This document shows positions 1 through 8,295 of a stretch of DNA of 64,000 nucleotides, one piece after another. The position numbers and the translations under genes are program-made. The stretch is from PALSA-129 sp050014595. GTDB taxonomy: Bacteria; Acidobacteriota; Terriglobia; Bryobacterales; Bryobacteraceae. Below the pieces are notes generated by a model. It did no database searches. It saw only the letters and a list, made by a program, of their open reading frames with translations, and was not told the origin of the DNA. The stretch is from contig JBEKDA010000027.1 of assembly GCA_050014595.1 (NCBI GenBank), forward strand, positions 1-64,000, written 5' to 3'. Within the stretch, counting starts at the first letter, position 1; each line of letters opens with the position of its first letter.

Positions 1-100
1 GGCGCTCCCGCTGCAAAATATCCTGCGCCAGTGGCACCAACTGGAGGCAGACCTCCGGGAACGATCACGACATCGGGTCCCCCAGATTACATTTCCTTAA
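1..100 (+). CDS. C-terminal end of an unidentified protein, cut by window edge
   Basis: A frame open from base 2 runs 32 codons to a TAA at 98-100. It ends in a charged, helical-looking tail (around LRQWHQLEADLRER) and then QITFP. It stops 8 bases before the end of the convergent gene at 109-504, as expected for a real 3' end. No family can be named from so short a piece, and chance openness is possible at this GC content. Confidence 0.4.
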   Translation, partial: ALPLQNILRQWHQLEADLRERSRHRVPQITFP

Positions 101-108
101 TCGTTAAG

Positions 109-504
109 TTAGCGCCTATGGGTAATGGACCTGACCACCGGTCCCCGGCTCTGCGGCTCGAGCGCGCGGCTGCTGGCCTCCGCCTGTTGCGCCAGGGGGC
201 TCTCCGGATAGACCTGCGCCATGGTGCGGTAGGCGATGAAGGCCGCTTTGGCGTGGCCGGTCTGCTGTTTCTCCCGGGCGTCCACAAAGAGGTCCAGAGC
301 GAAGACTTCGCTTCTGGCCTTGTTGGCAAGCGGGCTGTCGTAATAAGTGTTAGCCAACGTAACGAGCGCCAGACGGGCCCGTTCGAACCGGCCCTGCGCC
401 TCTTCGCGGACCGCCGTATCGAAGAGGACTTGGGCCGGTTCGACCGGCTGCGCGAACGCGCCGGCCGCACCAGCCAGGAGCAGGACCATAAAAAGCCGCT
501 TCAT
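109..504 (-). CDS. Small secreted TPR/BamD-like protein
   Basis: A 131-residue protein. The chosen start is the ATG at 504, which opens a clear signal peptide (MKRLFMVLLLAGAAGAFAQ) and has a GGAG-type ribosome site about 6 bases upstream; the frame stays open further 5' but that part runs into a repeat. The mature part holds two helical repeats with the pattern seen in outer-membrane assembly lipoproteins and tol-pal TPR proteins (ARLALVTLANTYYDSPLANKA, then AAFIAYRTMAQVYPESPLAQQA, in pieces). There is no lipobox cysteine, so it is probably periplasmic and soluble. It is too short to be a full BamD. Role unknown. Confidence 0.72.
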   Translation of the reverse strand: MKRLFMVLLLAGAAGAFAQPVEPAQVLFDTAVREEAQGRFERARLALVTLANTYYDSPLANKARSEVFALDLFVDAREKQQTGHAKAAFIAYRTMAQVYPESPLAQQAEASSRALEPQSRGPVVRSITHRR

Positions 505-621
505 GCGGTCTCCAATAGCACTTCCACAACCATGCTGGGTCCATTGAAAAGTAACGGCATAGCGTCGAATTGCCGTGGGTCCCGGGCCACGCTGAGCGGT
601 TAAAGCCACACCAAGCGTATT

Positions 622-682
622 AGACTCAGACTCCTGATTCCTGACTTCCAAATCCCGGAGGGATTTCAAGGGCGAAGCCCTT
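622..682 (-). repeat. Twin-hairpin plus GTCAGGA-heptamer repeat, copy 1
   Basis: Read on the minus strand this is a perfect stem AAGGGCTTCGCCCTT (668-682), then AAATCCC-loop-GGGATTT (650-666), then about three degenerate GTCAGGA heptamers down to 622. The same order occurs at 10708-10750 and 35426-35546. The loop of the second hairpin differs in each copy (TCC, TTC, TGC) while the stems are identical. Confidence 0.8.
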
Positions 683-695
683 GGTTACCCCTTTC

Positions 696-1514
696 GTGTA
701 TTCTGAAGAGTCAGGGGAGGCTGCTATCGTCAAGTTCTGCGTGCTGGCCAGCGGCAGTTCCGGAAACGCCGCCCTGCTGGCCACCGAAAACACGTGCGTT
801 CTGGTGGACGCCGGCCTGAGCATGAGGGAACTCGGCAAGCGGCTGGCCTCGATAGGCGAAGATCCGGAACGCGTATTTGAACGGCTGGACGCGATTCTCA
901 TCACGCATGAGCATTCCGACCACGTTGCGGGGCTGCCGGTGCTGGCTCGCAGCAAGAAAGTCCGCGCCACCATCCACATGACGCACCTGACCGCGCCGGC
1001 GATCGATTGGGGTGAAACGGCGCCGCGACTGGAGCCGTTTCAGGCGGGCGCCGCGCTCGAGATCGGCGACATCGAAGTGCAGAGCTTCACCATCCCGCAC
1101 GATGCCATTGACCCCGTGGGCTTCGCGTTTGAAGCGCAGGGCGTGCGCATTGCCATCGCCACCGACCTGGGCTACATTCCGGAGTCCGTCAAGTTTCACT
1201 TGCGCCGCACGGACCTGCTACTGCTGGAAGCCAACCACGATCTGGACATGTTGAAGGTGGGGCCGTATCCCTGGGCCGTGAAGCAGCGCGTGATGAGCCG
1301 GGTGGGGCATCTCTCGAACCTGGTGATGTCGGACTACCTGGAGCAGGATCTGGACGCGGCAACTTGCCAACTGGTGCTGGGCCATCTCAGCCAACAGAAC
1401 AATCATCCGGCCATCGTGAACATGATGGCCAAGCAAGCGCTGGAAGGGCGCGGCCTGCGCACGCGGCTGGCGATCGCATCGCAACATACGCCGTCGGCGG
1501 TCTTTCAATTTTGA
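696..1514 (+). CDS. Metallo-beta-lactamase fold hydrolase, YycJ/WalJ type
   Basis: About 260-270 residues with the family start (VKFCVLASGSSGN) and the metal motif HEHSDH encoded at 906-923, followed by further His/Asp ligands (PHD near 1096-1105, ANHDLDM near 1232-1250, LGHLS near 1378-1389). Family members are cytoplasmic di-metal phosphodiesterases or 5'-exonucleases. The start is uncertain: TTG at 681 lies inside a dispersed repeat, GTG at 696 has no ribosome site, and a strong AGGGGAGG at 713-720 sits 5 bases before an ATC codon at 726, exactly where the family normally begins. I list the GTG by convention. purB follows after 4 bases and is probably co-transcribed. Confidence 0.88.
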   Translation: MYSEESGEAAIVKFCVLASGSSGNAALLATENTCVLVDAGLSMRELGKRLASIGEDPERVFERLDAILITHEHSDHVAGLPVLARSKKVRATIHMTHLTAPAIDWGETAPRLEPFQAGAALEIGDIEVQSFTIPHDAIDPVGFAFEAQGVRIAIATDLGYIPESVKFHLRRTDLLLLEANHDLDMLKVGPYPWAVKQRVMSRVGHLSNLVMSDYLEQDLDAATCQLVLGHLSQQNNHPAIVNMMAKQALEGRGLRTRLAIASQHTPSAVFQF

Positions 1515-1518
1515 ACTT

Positions 1519-2832
1519 ATGATTCCCCGATACACGCGGCCCGAAATGGGCCGGATCTGGACCGACCAGAACAAATTCCAGCAGTGGCTGGAAGTGGAAC
1601 TGGCGGCCTCCGAAGCGCTTCGCTCGCTGGGGGTGGTGCCCGCCGAGGCGGCGCGGTTGCTGCGTCAGCACGCCGGTTTCGACGTGGCCCGCATTCTGGA
1701 GATTGAAAAAGAGGTGAAGCACGACGTGATCGCCTTCACCACCGCCGTGGCGGAACGCATGGCGGGCGCGGGGCACGCGGAAGCCTCGCGCTGGCTGCAT
1801 TACGGCCTCACGTCGAACGACGTGGTGGATACGGCGCAGGCGCTGCAACTGCAACAGGCTGCGGCGATTATTTTGCGCGGCTTGGAAGGGCTGCGGGCGG
1901 TGCTGAAACGCCGCGCCCTGGAATTCCAGCATGCCGTGCAGATCGGGCGGACTCATGGCGTGCATGCCGAGCCCATCACCTTCGGTCTCAAGCTGGCGAT
2001 TTGGTACGAGGAAACCGGCCGCAACCTGGCGCGCGTGGGCGCCGCGGCGGAAGATCTGCGGGTGGGTAAAGCTTCGGGAGCGGTGGGCACCTTCGCGCAC
2101 ATCGGCCCGGAGGTGGAGGAACTGATTTGCGCCCGGCTCAACCTGCGGCCGGCGCCGGTGACGTCGCAGGTAATCCAGCGCGATCGCCACGCCAACTTTG
2201 TTTCGGCTCTGGCGCTGGCCACGGCGCTGTGCGAGAAAATCGCGCTCGAAGTGCGGCACCTGCAGCGCACCGAGGTCCGCGAGGCGGAAGAATATTTTGC
2301 GCGCGGCCAAAAAGGCAGCTCGGCCATGCCGCACAAACGCAACCCGGTCACCTGCGAGCAGATCTGCGGCCTGGCGAGGGTGGTCCGGGCCAACGTGCAG
2401 GCGGCCTTCGAAGACGTGGCCCTCTGGCACGAGCGGGATATTTCGCATTCTTCGGTGGAGCGGGTGATTCTGCCCGATTCCACGATTCTGGCCGACTACC
2501 TGCTCGACAAGACCACCCGCCTGGTGGACACGCTGATGGTCTATCCGGAACGCATGCGCCGCAATCTCGACCTCACCCGCGGGCTGGTTTTCTCCGGCCA
2601 GGTGCTGCTCGACTTGGCGGCCGCGGGCATGCTGCGCGAGCAGGCGTACCGCATTGTCCAGACCCACGCCATGCGCGCGTGGGAAGAGGAAGGCGATTTT
2701 CGCGCGGCCATCGAAGGCGACGCGGAGGTCCGTGCCACTCTCAAACCCGAACAGATTGCCGAAGCTTTTTCGCTGGAACGCCAGCTCCGCAACGTGGACA
2801 AGATCTTCGCGCGGGTGTTTGGAAAGGAGTGA
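1519..2832 (+). CDS. purB: Adenylosuccinate lyase
   Basis: A 437-residue lyase of normal length for the short bacterial form. It cleaves SAICAR to AICAR plus fumarate and adenylosuccinate to AMP plus fumarate in purine synthesis. It begins with the usual IPRYTRPEM and has the first signature HYGLTSNDVVDT (from His94), the catalytic THGVHAEP block (His146) and the superfamily loop SSAMPHKRNP (residues 267-276) carrying the catalytic Ser. It follows the metallo-beta-lactamase gene by 4 bases; about 256 bases of repeat-containing DNA separate it from the next gene, so it probably ends the transcript. Confidence 0.97.
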   Translation: MIPRYTRPEMGRIWTDQNKFQQWLEVELAASEALRSLGVVPAEAARLLRQHAGFDVARILEIEKEVKHDVIAFTTAVAERMAGAGHAEASRWLHYGLTSNDVVDTAQALQLQQAAAIILRGLEGLRAVLKRRALEFQHAVQIGRTHGVHAEPITFGLKLAIWYEETGRNLARVGAAAEDLRVGKASGAVGTFAHIGPEVEELICARLNLRPAPVTSQVIQRDRHANFVSALALATALCEKIALEVRHLQRTEVREAEEYFARGQKGSSAMPHKRNPVTCEQICGLARVVRANVQAAFEDVALWHERDISHSSVERVILPDSTILADYLLDKTTRLVDTLMVYPERMRRNLDLTRGLVFSGQVLLDLAAAGMLREQAYRIVQTHAMRAWEEEGDFRAAIEGDAEVRATLKPEQIAEAFSLERQLRNVDKIFARVFGKE

Positions 2833-2870
2833 CGGGGCTTTGCGGCGCGGATGGTGGCCCCCAAAGAGCA

Positions 2871-2917
2871 GGTCCAGGGGGACCCGCGCGGACCCGGGCG
2901 CGGGCCAGGGGGTCCGC
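2871..2917. repeat. Double-hairpin AGGG-loop repeat, copy 1
   Basis: GGTCC-AGGG-GGACC (2871-2884) is followed by GCGGACC (2888-2894) pairing with GGTCCGC (2911-2917). This is the architecture of the copies at 16586-16622 (inside ftsK) and 42210-42241, but with a longer second loop. It lies 39 bases after purB and could act as a terminator or processing signal. Confidence 0.65.
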
Positions 2918-3088
2918 CCTGCTGATGCGAATTGGGATTAGAATGTAGCCATGGAGTGCACGCCCTCCACATCGCGCCCGGGGCTGTTCGGCTCCGACTA
3001 GGTTCCCATCCGCACTAGCGGCGCGCGCCTTCCCGGCGTGCAGGTCTTCAACCCTTCAACCGATCAAGAACACAACAGGAGTCTCTAT

Positions 3089-4438
3089 ATGAATAAGACC
3101 TCGGAAGCGATCCGCACCGACCTGCCCCATATCGCCGGTCCTCTGCCCGGGCCGCGGGCGAAGGCGGTTATGGAGCGCGATGCGCGGGCGGTGTCGTCTT
3201 CATACACGCGCGGGTATCCGCTGGTAGTCGAGAGCGCCGCGGGCGCCATGGTCCAGGACGTGGACGGCAACCGCTTCCTGGATTTCAACGCGGGTATTGC
3301 GGTGGTGGCCACCGGGCACTGCCATCCGCGCGTGGTGGAAGCCATCCAGAAGCAGGCCGCACGCCTGATCCACATGTCGGGCACCGATTTCTATTACGAC
3401 GAGATGGTCACACTGGCCGAGAAACTGGCGGAGATCGCGCCGGGCGATGTGGAGCGGCGCGTGTCGTTCGGCAACTCGGGCGCCGAGGCGGTGGAAGGAT
3501 GCATCAAGCTGGCGCGATGGTCCACCGGACGCGACAAGATCATCGCGTTCTTTGGGGCTTTCCACGGCCGCACCATGGGCGCGCTCTCTCTGACGGCGCG
3601 CAAGAGCGTGCAGCGCGCGGGCTTCGGTCCGCTGATTCCCGGGGTGGTGCACGCGCCTTACCCCAACTGCTACCGCTGCCCCTTCGGACAGAAGGAGGAG
3701 ACCTGCGCGGTGGAATGCGTGAAGCACATCGAGGAGACGCTGCTCAAAACCATCGCGCCGCCGGAGGAGACCGCCGCCATTGTGGTGGAAGTGGTGCAGG
3801 GCGAAGGCGGGTACGTGGTGCCGCCGAAGAAGTTCTTCGATGAGCTGGCCCGGGTAGCCAGCCAGAATGGGATTCTTCTGGTTTGCGACGAGGTGCAATC
3901 GGGCATGGGCCGCACCGGAAAGATGTGGGCGGCCGAGCATTTTGACGTGGTGCCGGACATTCTGGCGGTGGCTAAGGGAATCGCCAGCGGCATGCCGCTG
4001 GGCGCCACGGTGGCGCGGGCCGACCTGATGACGTGGCCGCCGGGGGCGCACGCTTCCACGTTCGGAGGCAACCCGGTTTGTTGCGCCGCCGCGCTGGCCA
4101 CCATCGCGTTGCTGGAAGAAGGGCTGGTGGAAAACGCCGCCGGCATGGGCGCGCACATCCGAGGCCGGATTGACGATTGGCCGGCCCGGTTCCCCGCGGT
4201 GGGGCAGGTGCGCGGGCTCGGTTTGATGATTGGAATTGAGATGGTGCGCGACCAGCGGACGCGTGAGAAAGCGCCGCAGATTCGCGACCGCGTGGTGGAT
4301 CTGGCTTTCGAACGCGGGTTGCTGGTGCTGGGCGCCGGCGAGAACTCCCTCCGGCTGTGCCCGCCGCTGGTGGTGACGCGGGAGCAGTGCGACTTCGCGG
4401 TGGAGACGCTGGAGGAGTGCTTGAAACTGGCCGTTTGA
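3089..4438 (+). CDS. Class III PLP-dependent aminotransferase (acetylornithine/4-aminobutyrate type)
   Basis: 449 residues from the ATG at 3089, which has AGGAG 7 bases upstream; the frame is open 17 codons further 5' without a ribosome site. It is a fold-type I PLP enzyme: NSGAEAVEGCIKLAR binds the cofactor phosphate, DEVQSGMGRTG carries the PLP-nitrogen Asp, and the Schiff-base lysine is Lys296 in AVAKGIASGMPLGA. After the central domain comes a cysteine-bearing insertion (CYRCPFGQKEETCAVEC) typical of archaeal and deep-bacterial 4-aminobutyrate-like or amino-acid-racemase-like members rather than classical GabT. The substrate cannot be fixed: an omega-amino acid, ornithine or branched-chain racemisation are all possible. 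It has no functional neighbours. Confidence 0.9.
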   Translation: MNKTSEAIRTDLPHIAGPLPGPRAKAVMERDARAVSSSYTRGYPLVVESAAGAMVQDVDGNRFLDFNAGIAVVATGHCHPRVVEAIQKQAARLIHMSGTDFYYDEMVTLAEKLAEIAPGDVERRVSFGNSGAEAVEGCIKLARWSTGRDKIIAFFGAFHGRTMGALSLTARKSVQRAGFGPLIPGVVHAPYPNCYRCPFGQKEETCAVECVKHIEETLLKTIAPPEETAAIVVEVVQGEGGYVVPPKKFFDELARVASQNGILLVCDEVQSGMGRTGKMWAAEHFDVVPDILAVAKGIASGMPLGATVARADLMTWPPGAHASTFGGNPVCCAAALATIALLEEGLVENAAGMGAHIRGRIDDWPARFPAVGQVRGLGLMIGIEMVRDQRTREKAPQIRDRVVDLAFERGLLVLGAGENSLRLCPPLVVTREQCDFAVETLEECLKLAV

Positions 4439-4769
4439 GCGAGTCTCGGACCCTTCTGCCGATCTTCGCCGCAACGATGTCCGCTTATACCGAGCGCTAT
4501 ACTGTCGCACGATCCGAAAGGATACCTGCGGTTCGAAACGTTAGCTGCAACAGGGCTTGCGAGCGTATCTCTATTGCAACACGAGCCATACCGTGGCAGG
4601 AAGGTTTCTCGGCTTCAGGCGTATCCCCGCGGAGCCCACTTTGACAATCGCAGAAAACTCGGACGGATAGTTAAACGGGCTTCCATTCCATTGGGCATTC
4701 CCGGCGGAAAGTGGACCAGACTGTAGGGTGCCACTCAACCGCTCAGATGAACTGTGTTTGGGCTGCAGC
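4439..4769. other. Intergenic region without a recognised gene
   Basis: 331 bases between convergent genes. Short open frames exist on both strands (for example minus 4571-4792, which reads into the toxin gene end), but none has a ribosome site, a family or codon use I trust. No tRNA cloverleaf or strong terminator hairpin is visible. Confidence 0.5.
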
Positions 4770-5150
4770 CTAGAGCTTTTCCGTCCCGTCAACCTTGGCC
4801 AGCCTCCGGTCGAAGGTGCCCAGCGGAAGGTGTCCGGCTTTCCGGGCTAGCTGAAGCATCAGGCAATCGGAAAAACCCAGTGCCGGTCTTGCGCGGAACA
4901 GTTCCAGCGCCTCCGCGACGGTTTCCGGATCCTGCAGGACCAAATCGCGGTGATTGAGCAACATCTCAAGCGCCCGAGCCAGGCTCTTCGGATTGAGCTT
5001 GTAGACGCTGGCGAGCACCCACATGGCCTCGGCCAGCGTGAGCACCGAGACCCATGCCCCCTTCTCGATAAAGCTCTCGGCGGACGCGGCCTGGCGGGAA
5101 TCGTCTCTTGTGATCAGACGAACCAGAACGTTCGTGTCAACGGCGCGCAT
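4770..5150 (-). CDS. PIN-domain toxin, VapC-like
   Basis: 126 residues, the whole being one PIN domain: N-terminal Asp in MRAVDTNVLVRLI, a central Glu in LTLAEAMWVL, a late Asp in GFSDCLMLQLA and the terminal FDRRLAK strand. PIN toxins are Mg-dependent ribonucleases, often cutting tRNA. Its start overlaps the end of the upstream AbrB-type gene by 14 bases, the classical antitoxin-toxin order. All expected acidic positions appear present, so it is probably active. Confidence 0.9.
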   Translation of the reverse strand: MRAVDTNVLVRLITRDDSRQAASAESFIEKGAWVSVLTLAEAMWVLASVYKLNPKSLARALEMLLNHRDLVLQDPETVAEALELFRARPALGFSDCLMLQLARKAGHLPLGTFDRRLAKVDGTEKL

Positions 5151-5400
5151 GACGCTCTCGGACGTAACGCCCGATGCCCTCTCTCAATTCTTTGAGGTTT
5201 CGGGCCGCCGGCGTCCGGGTCCCGAACACCGCCCGATGGATATCTTCGGAACTGAAGCGGCTCGCACGACTGACGACAATGTTGTTGCCATCCTCCTTCC
5301 ATTCCAGGACTGAGCCCGGCCCGATACCAAGCTTTCGCCGTACGTCAGCCGGGACTGAAATCTGTCCCTGCGCCGTGACCTTTGATTGTGCGATTGGCAT
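5137..5400 (-). CDS. AbrB/MazE-type antitoxin, VapB-like
   Basis: 87 residues. Residues 1-45 form a swapped-hairpin AbrB DNA-binding domain (KVTAQGQISVPADVRRKLGI, then GSVLEWKEDG). The basic C-terminal half (RNLKELREGIGRYVRERHARR) is the likely toxin-wrapping tail. It is first in a two-gene operon with the PIN toxin, overlapping it by 14 bases. By family analogy the pair would repress its own promoter, somewhere in the 125-base gap to the divergent methyltransferase gene. Confidence 0.88.
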   Translation of the reverse strand: MPIAQSKVTAQGQISVPADVRRKLGIGPGSVLEWKEDGNNIVVSRASRFSSEDIHRAVFGTRTPAARNLKELREGIGRYVRERHARR

Positions 5401-5525
5401 ATTCTCATATTACCAGGGTAATGGAGGGTAACTTCGCGGCTCGGTGTGGAGGCGTGAGCGGTGAGGATCGGGCACTCCACTTCCGGCGGCTTCCGCAACT
5501 TGGACTATGGTACATCTGAGGTAGC

Positions 5526-6074
5526 ATGATTCGAGCCGCGACGCCTCTCCGAATCCTGGATGTCGGCTGCGGGATTCACAAGCAGCCTGGCGCCATAGGG
5601 CTCGACCGGAATCCCGCCAGCCGCGCCGATGTGCTGGCCGATCTGGACCGCTTTCCCTACCCGTTCGCCGCAAACTCCTTCGACCGCCTGACCTGCATCC
5701 ACGTAATCGAGCACGTCAACGACGTCATCCGCACCATGGAGGAGTTTCACCGCCTGGTGCGCCCGGGCGGCGAGGTGCGCATCGAAACCCCACATTACAC
5801 GGACTTCAGCTCGTTCTGCGACCCCACGCACAAGAGCCACCTGAACAGCTTCAGCTTCCGCTACTTCGGCGAAGACAACGCCGGCTTCGGATACTATTCC
5901 GCGGCGAGATTTCGCGAGATTTCGGTGCGTGTCAGGCTACTGGCTTTCTGGAGGTGGCTGGGTTTCGAATTCCTGGTCAACCACTTCCCGCGCTACCGCC
6001 GCTTTTGGGAACACTATCTTTGCTACGTAGTGCGAGGCAAAGCCATGGCGTTCGAGTTCGAAGTGCTCAAATGA
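5526..6074 (+). CDS. Class I SAM-dependent methyltransferase
   Basis: 182 residues with a Methyltransferase_11-type Rossmann fold: motif I ILDVGCGIHKQPGAIGLD (residues 10-27), the acidic end of strand 2, motif IV FDRLTCIHVIEHVND and motif VI LVRPGGEVRIETPHY. This compact form with a GIHKQPGAIGLD loop resembles methyltransferases of polysaccharide or lipid clusters; the substrate is unknown. Its stop overlaps the start of yraN in an ATGA, so the two are translationally coupled. Confidence 0.85.
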   Translation: MIRAATPLRILDVGCGIHKQPGAIGLDRNPASRADVLADLDRFPYPFAANSFDRLTCIHVIEHVNDVIRTMEEFHRLVRPGGEVRIETPHYTDFSSFCDPTHKSHLNSFSFRYFGEDNAGFGYYSAARFREISVRVRLLAFWRWLGFEFLVNHFPRYRRFWEHYLCYVVRGKAMAFEFEVLK

Positions 6075-6469
6075 TGGGATGGCTTTACCGCGCCGCCGGC
6101 GCGCTGCGCCGCCGCGCGACGGCCGGCGACCACGGCCGCATCGGCGAGGACCTGGCGCACCGCTACCTGCGCCGCCAGGGCTGCACCATTGTGGCGCGGA
6201 ATTACCGGACGCGGTCCGGATCGGGCGAAATCGATGTGGTGGCGTGGCAGGGCGAAACCCTCGTCTTTGTCGAAGTGAAGACCCGGGACTCGGCGGAATT
6301 CGGCGCGCCCGACCGCGCCGTGGATGCCGACAAAGAGCGGCATCTCCGCATAGCCGCCCGCGATTATGCGCGCCGCGCCGGCGTGGAATGGGAACACACG
6401 CGCTTCGATATCGTGAGCGTGGTGCTCAACCCATCGCGCATCGAATGGATCCGCGGCGCATTCCGGTAG
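6071..6469 (+). CDS. yraN: YraN/UPF0102 family putative endonuclease-like protein
   Basis: 132 residues starting at the first of two adjacent ATGs inside the ATGA overlap with the methyltransferase gene. It shows the conserved core GRIGEDLAHRYLRRQG, IVARNYRTRSGSGEIDVVAW and LVFVEVKTRDSAEFG. Glu, Asp and the EVK triad match the PD-(D/E)XK nuclease pattern, with Lys in the canonical place. The family is very widespread and linked to DNA processing, but its substrate is unsettled. Length is normal for the family. Confidence 0.93.
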   Translation: MMGWLYRAAGALRRRATAGDHGRIGEDLAHRYLRRQGCTIVARNYRTRSGSGEIDVVAWQGETLVFVEVKTRDSAEFGAPDRAVDADKERHLRIAARDYARRAGVEWEHTRFDIVSVVLNPSRIEWIRGAFR

Positions 6470-6524
6470 AGCTATAATCGTCGGTTGCTGATTCGATCCC
6501 TCGACTGCGGAGGCTTTTCCTCGG

Positions 6525-7526
6525 TTGCCTGAATTACGTAAAGACCCCATCACCGGCCGGTGGGTGATCATCGCCACCGACCGCGCCAAGCGGCCTACCG
6601 ATTTCATCCGGCAGCCGGTGCCTGTCGCTACGCAGGGGAATTGCCCGTTCGATAACGGCAATGAGAGCAAGACTCCGCCCGAGATTCTGGCGTACCGCAC
6701 CAGCGGCGGTCGCGACCAGCCGGGCTGGCGCGTGCGCGTGGTCGCCAACAAGTTTCCCGTGCTGGGCATCGAAGGCGACCTGAACCGCCGGGGCGACGGC
6801 ATTTATGACAAGATGAACGGCATCGGAGCCCACGAGATCATCATCGAAACTCCCGATCATGCCGCCAGCCTTTCGGACATGTCCGAAGGCCAGATCGAAG
6901 AAGTGCTGTGGGCCTTCCGCGACCGCATCAACGACCTGAAGAAAGACCGCCGCTTCCGCTACATCCTGATTTTCAAGAACCGCGGAGATGCCGCCGGCGC
7001 TTCGCTGGAACATCCACACTCGCAGTTGATCGCGCTGCCCGTGGTCCCCAAGCGCGTTCTCGAAGAAGTGGACGCCTGCAAACAATTTTACGATCTCAAG
7101 GAGCGGTGCATTTTCTGCGACATCATCCGCTACGAAAGCTCGGCCAGCGTGCGCCTGGTGACCGAAACGGACCGCTTCATCGTGCTCGAACCCTACGCTC
7201 CCCGCTTCCCCTTCGAAACCTGGATCCTTCCCAAATATCACGCTTCCCACATCGAGGATGCGGACGCCCCCACGTTGAAGGGCTTTGCGTCGGTGCTGCG
7301 TTCCACGATGCGAAAGATCGACAAGACGCTGGAGCGGCCCGCCTTCAATTTCGTGGTGCACAGCGCCCCGGTGCAGGAGGCGCCCCTGCCGCATTATCAT
7401 TGGCACCTGGAGATCATCCCCAAGCTCACCAAGGTGGCGGGTTTCGAATGGGGAACCGGTTTCTATATCAATCCGACGCCGCCGGAAGAGTCGGCGCGGT
7501 TCCTGCGCGAAGCCGGGCTGGGGTAG
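6525..7526 (+). CDS. galT: Galactose-1-phosphate uridylyltransferase
   Basis: 333 residues starting with TTG at 6525; a GGAGG lies about 11 bases upstream. It transfers UMP from UDP-glucose to galactose-1-phosphate (Leloir pathway) or acts on a related sugar phosphate. The catalytic block is EHPHSQ (His163, His165), a C-x2-C pair occurs at Cys195/Cys198, and the C-terminal HIT-type motif is HYHWHLEI. The N-terminal zinc-type block, usually CPFC, reads CPFDNGNE (from Cys40), so one metal cysteine is replaced by Asp. No other Leloir genes are nearby. Confidence 0.92.
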   Translation: MPELRKDPITGRWVIIATDRAKRPTDFIRQPVPVATQGNCPFDNGNESKTPPEILAYRTSGGRDQPGWRVRVVANKFPVLGIEGDLNRRGDGIYDKMNGIGAHEIIIETPDHAASLSDMSEGQIEEVLWAFRDRINDLKKDRRFRYILIFKNRGDAAGASLEHPHSQLIALPVVPKRVLEEVDACKQFYDLKERCIFCDIIRYESSASVRLVTETDRFIVLEPYAPRFPFETWILPKYHASHIEDADAPTLKGFASVLRSTMRKIDKTLERPAFNFVVHSAPVQEAPLPHYHWHLEIIPKLTKVAGFEWGTGFYINPTPPEESARFLREAGLG

Positions 7527-7646
7527 CGCGTCGGGGCGCCTCGCATGACACCTTGGGTGGCCCCTTGGGTGACCCCGGTTGCGCGCCAACGCCGCGGTCT
7601 GGTATAAACGCTAATCGTTCTTTGTGCCAGAACTGAGCTGGCTGTT

Positions 7647-8270
7647 ATGCCCGAAAAGAAGAAGCCGCAGACCGTTCACAAGAGCACCGCAAGGCGAATG
7701 ACGAAACCACAGGCATCCAAGACCGCGAAGGCTTCCGAGCCGGTGCGGACCCCCGCGCCTGGCGCCGCGCCGGCACCGGTCCACGATGGGCCGAAGCAAC
7801 TGGGCAACTTTGAAGCGGCCATGAAACTTTTCCACGCGCGCCAGTTCAAAGAAGCTCGGGACCTGTTCCAGCAGGCGGTGGCCGGGCCCGAACGCGACAT
7901 AGCCAATCGCGCCCGCACGCACATCGCCGTGTGCGACCGGCGCCTCCAGCAGACCACCGTGAACCTGCGTTCGGCGGAAGATTACTACAACTACGGCATC
8001 GCGTTGATCAATTCGCGCAACGTGGCCGAAGCCCGCAGGCATCTGGAGAAGGCCCTGGAGATCGCCCCCGCTTCCGACCACATCCATTACGCGCTGGCAC
8101 TGGCGCAAGCCCTGGGCGGCGACTTCGCCCAAGCCCACGACAACCTCAAACGTGCTATCGAGCTGGAACCGCGCAATCGCCTGATCGCGCGCCAGGACGC
8201 CGATTTCGCCCCGCTGGCCAACCAGCCGCCCTTCGACGCCCTGATCTACCCCGAAAAGAAAGGCTGGTAA
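7647..8270 (+). CDS. TPR-repeat protein with basic, Lys/Ala/Pro-rich N-terminus
   Basis: 207 residues. Residues 1-50 are low-complexity (KKKPQTVHKSTARRM, then Ala/Pro-rich) with no signal peptide, so it is cytoplasmic. Residues 55-205 form about three to four tetratricopeptide repeats (FEAAMKLFHARQFKEARDLF; YYNYGIALINSRNVAEARRH; IHYALALAQALGGDFAQAHDN), ending in a motif seen in acidobacterial TPR proteins (NRLIARQDADFAPL). It is probably a protein-interaction adaptor. It precedes yvcK by 25 bases and may share its transcript. Confidence 0.82.
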   Translation: MPEKKKPQTVHKSTARRMTKPQASKTAKASEPVRTPAPGAAPAPVHDGPKQLGNFEAAMKLFHARQFKEARDLFQQAVAGPERDIANRARTHIAVCDRRLQQTTVNLRSAEDYYNYGIALINSRNVAEARRHLEKALEIAPASDHIHYALALAQALGGDFAQAHDNLKRAIELEPRNRLIARQDADFAPLANQPPFDALIYPEKKGW

Positions 8271-8295
8271 AGCGCGCCCAGCGGACGCATCCTCC

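Noticed and set aside
4500..4560. tRNA-like GGTTCGAAAC string
   Set aside because: The flanking bases do not pair into a T-arm and no cloverleaf can be drawn.
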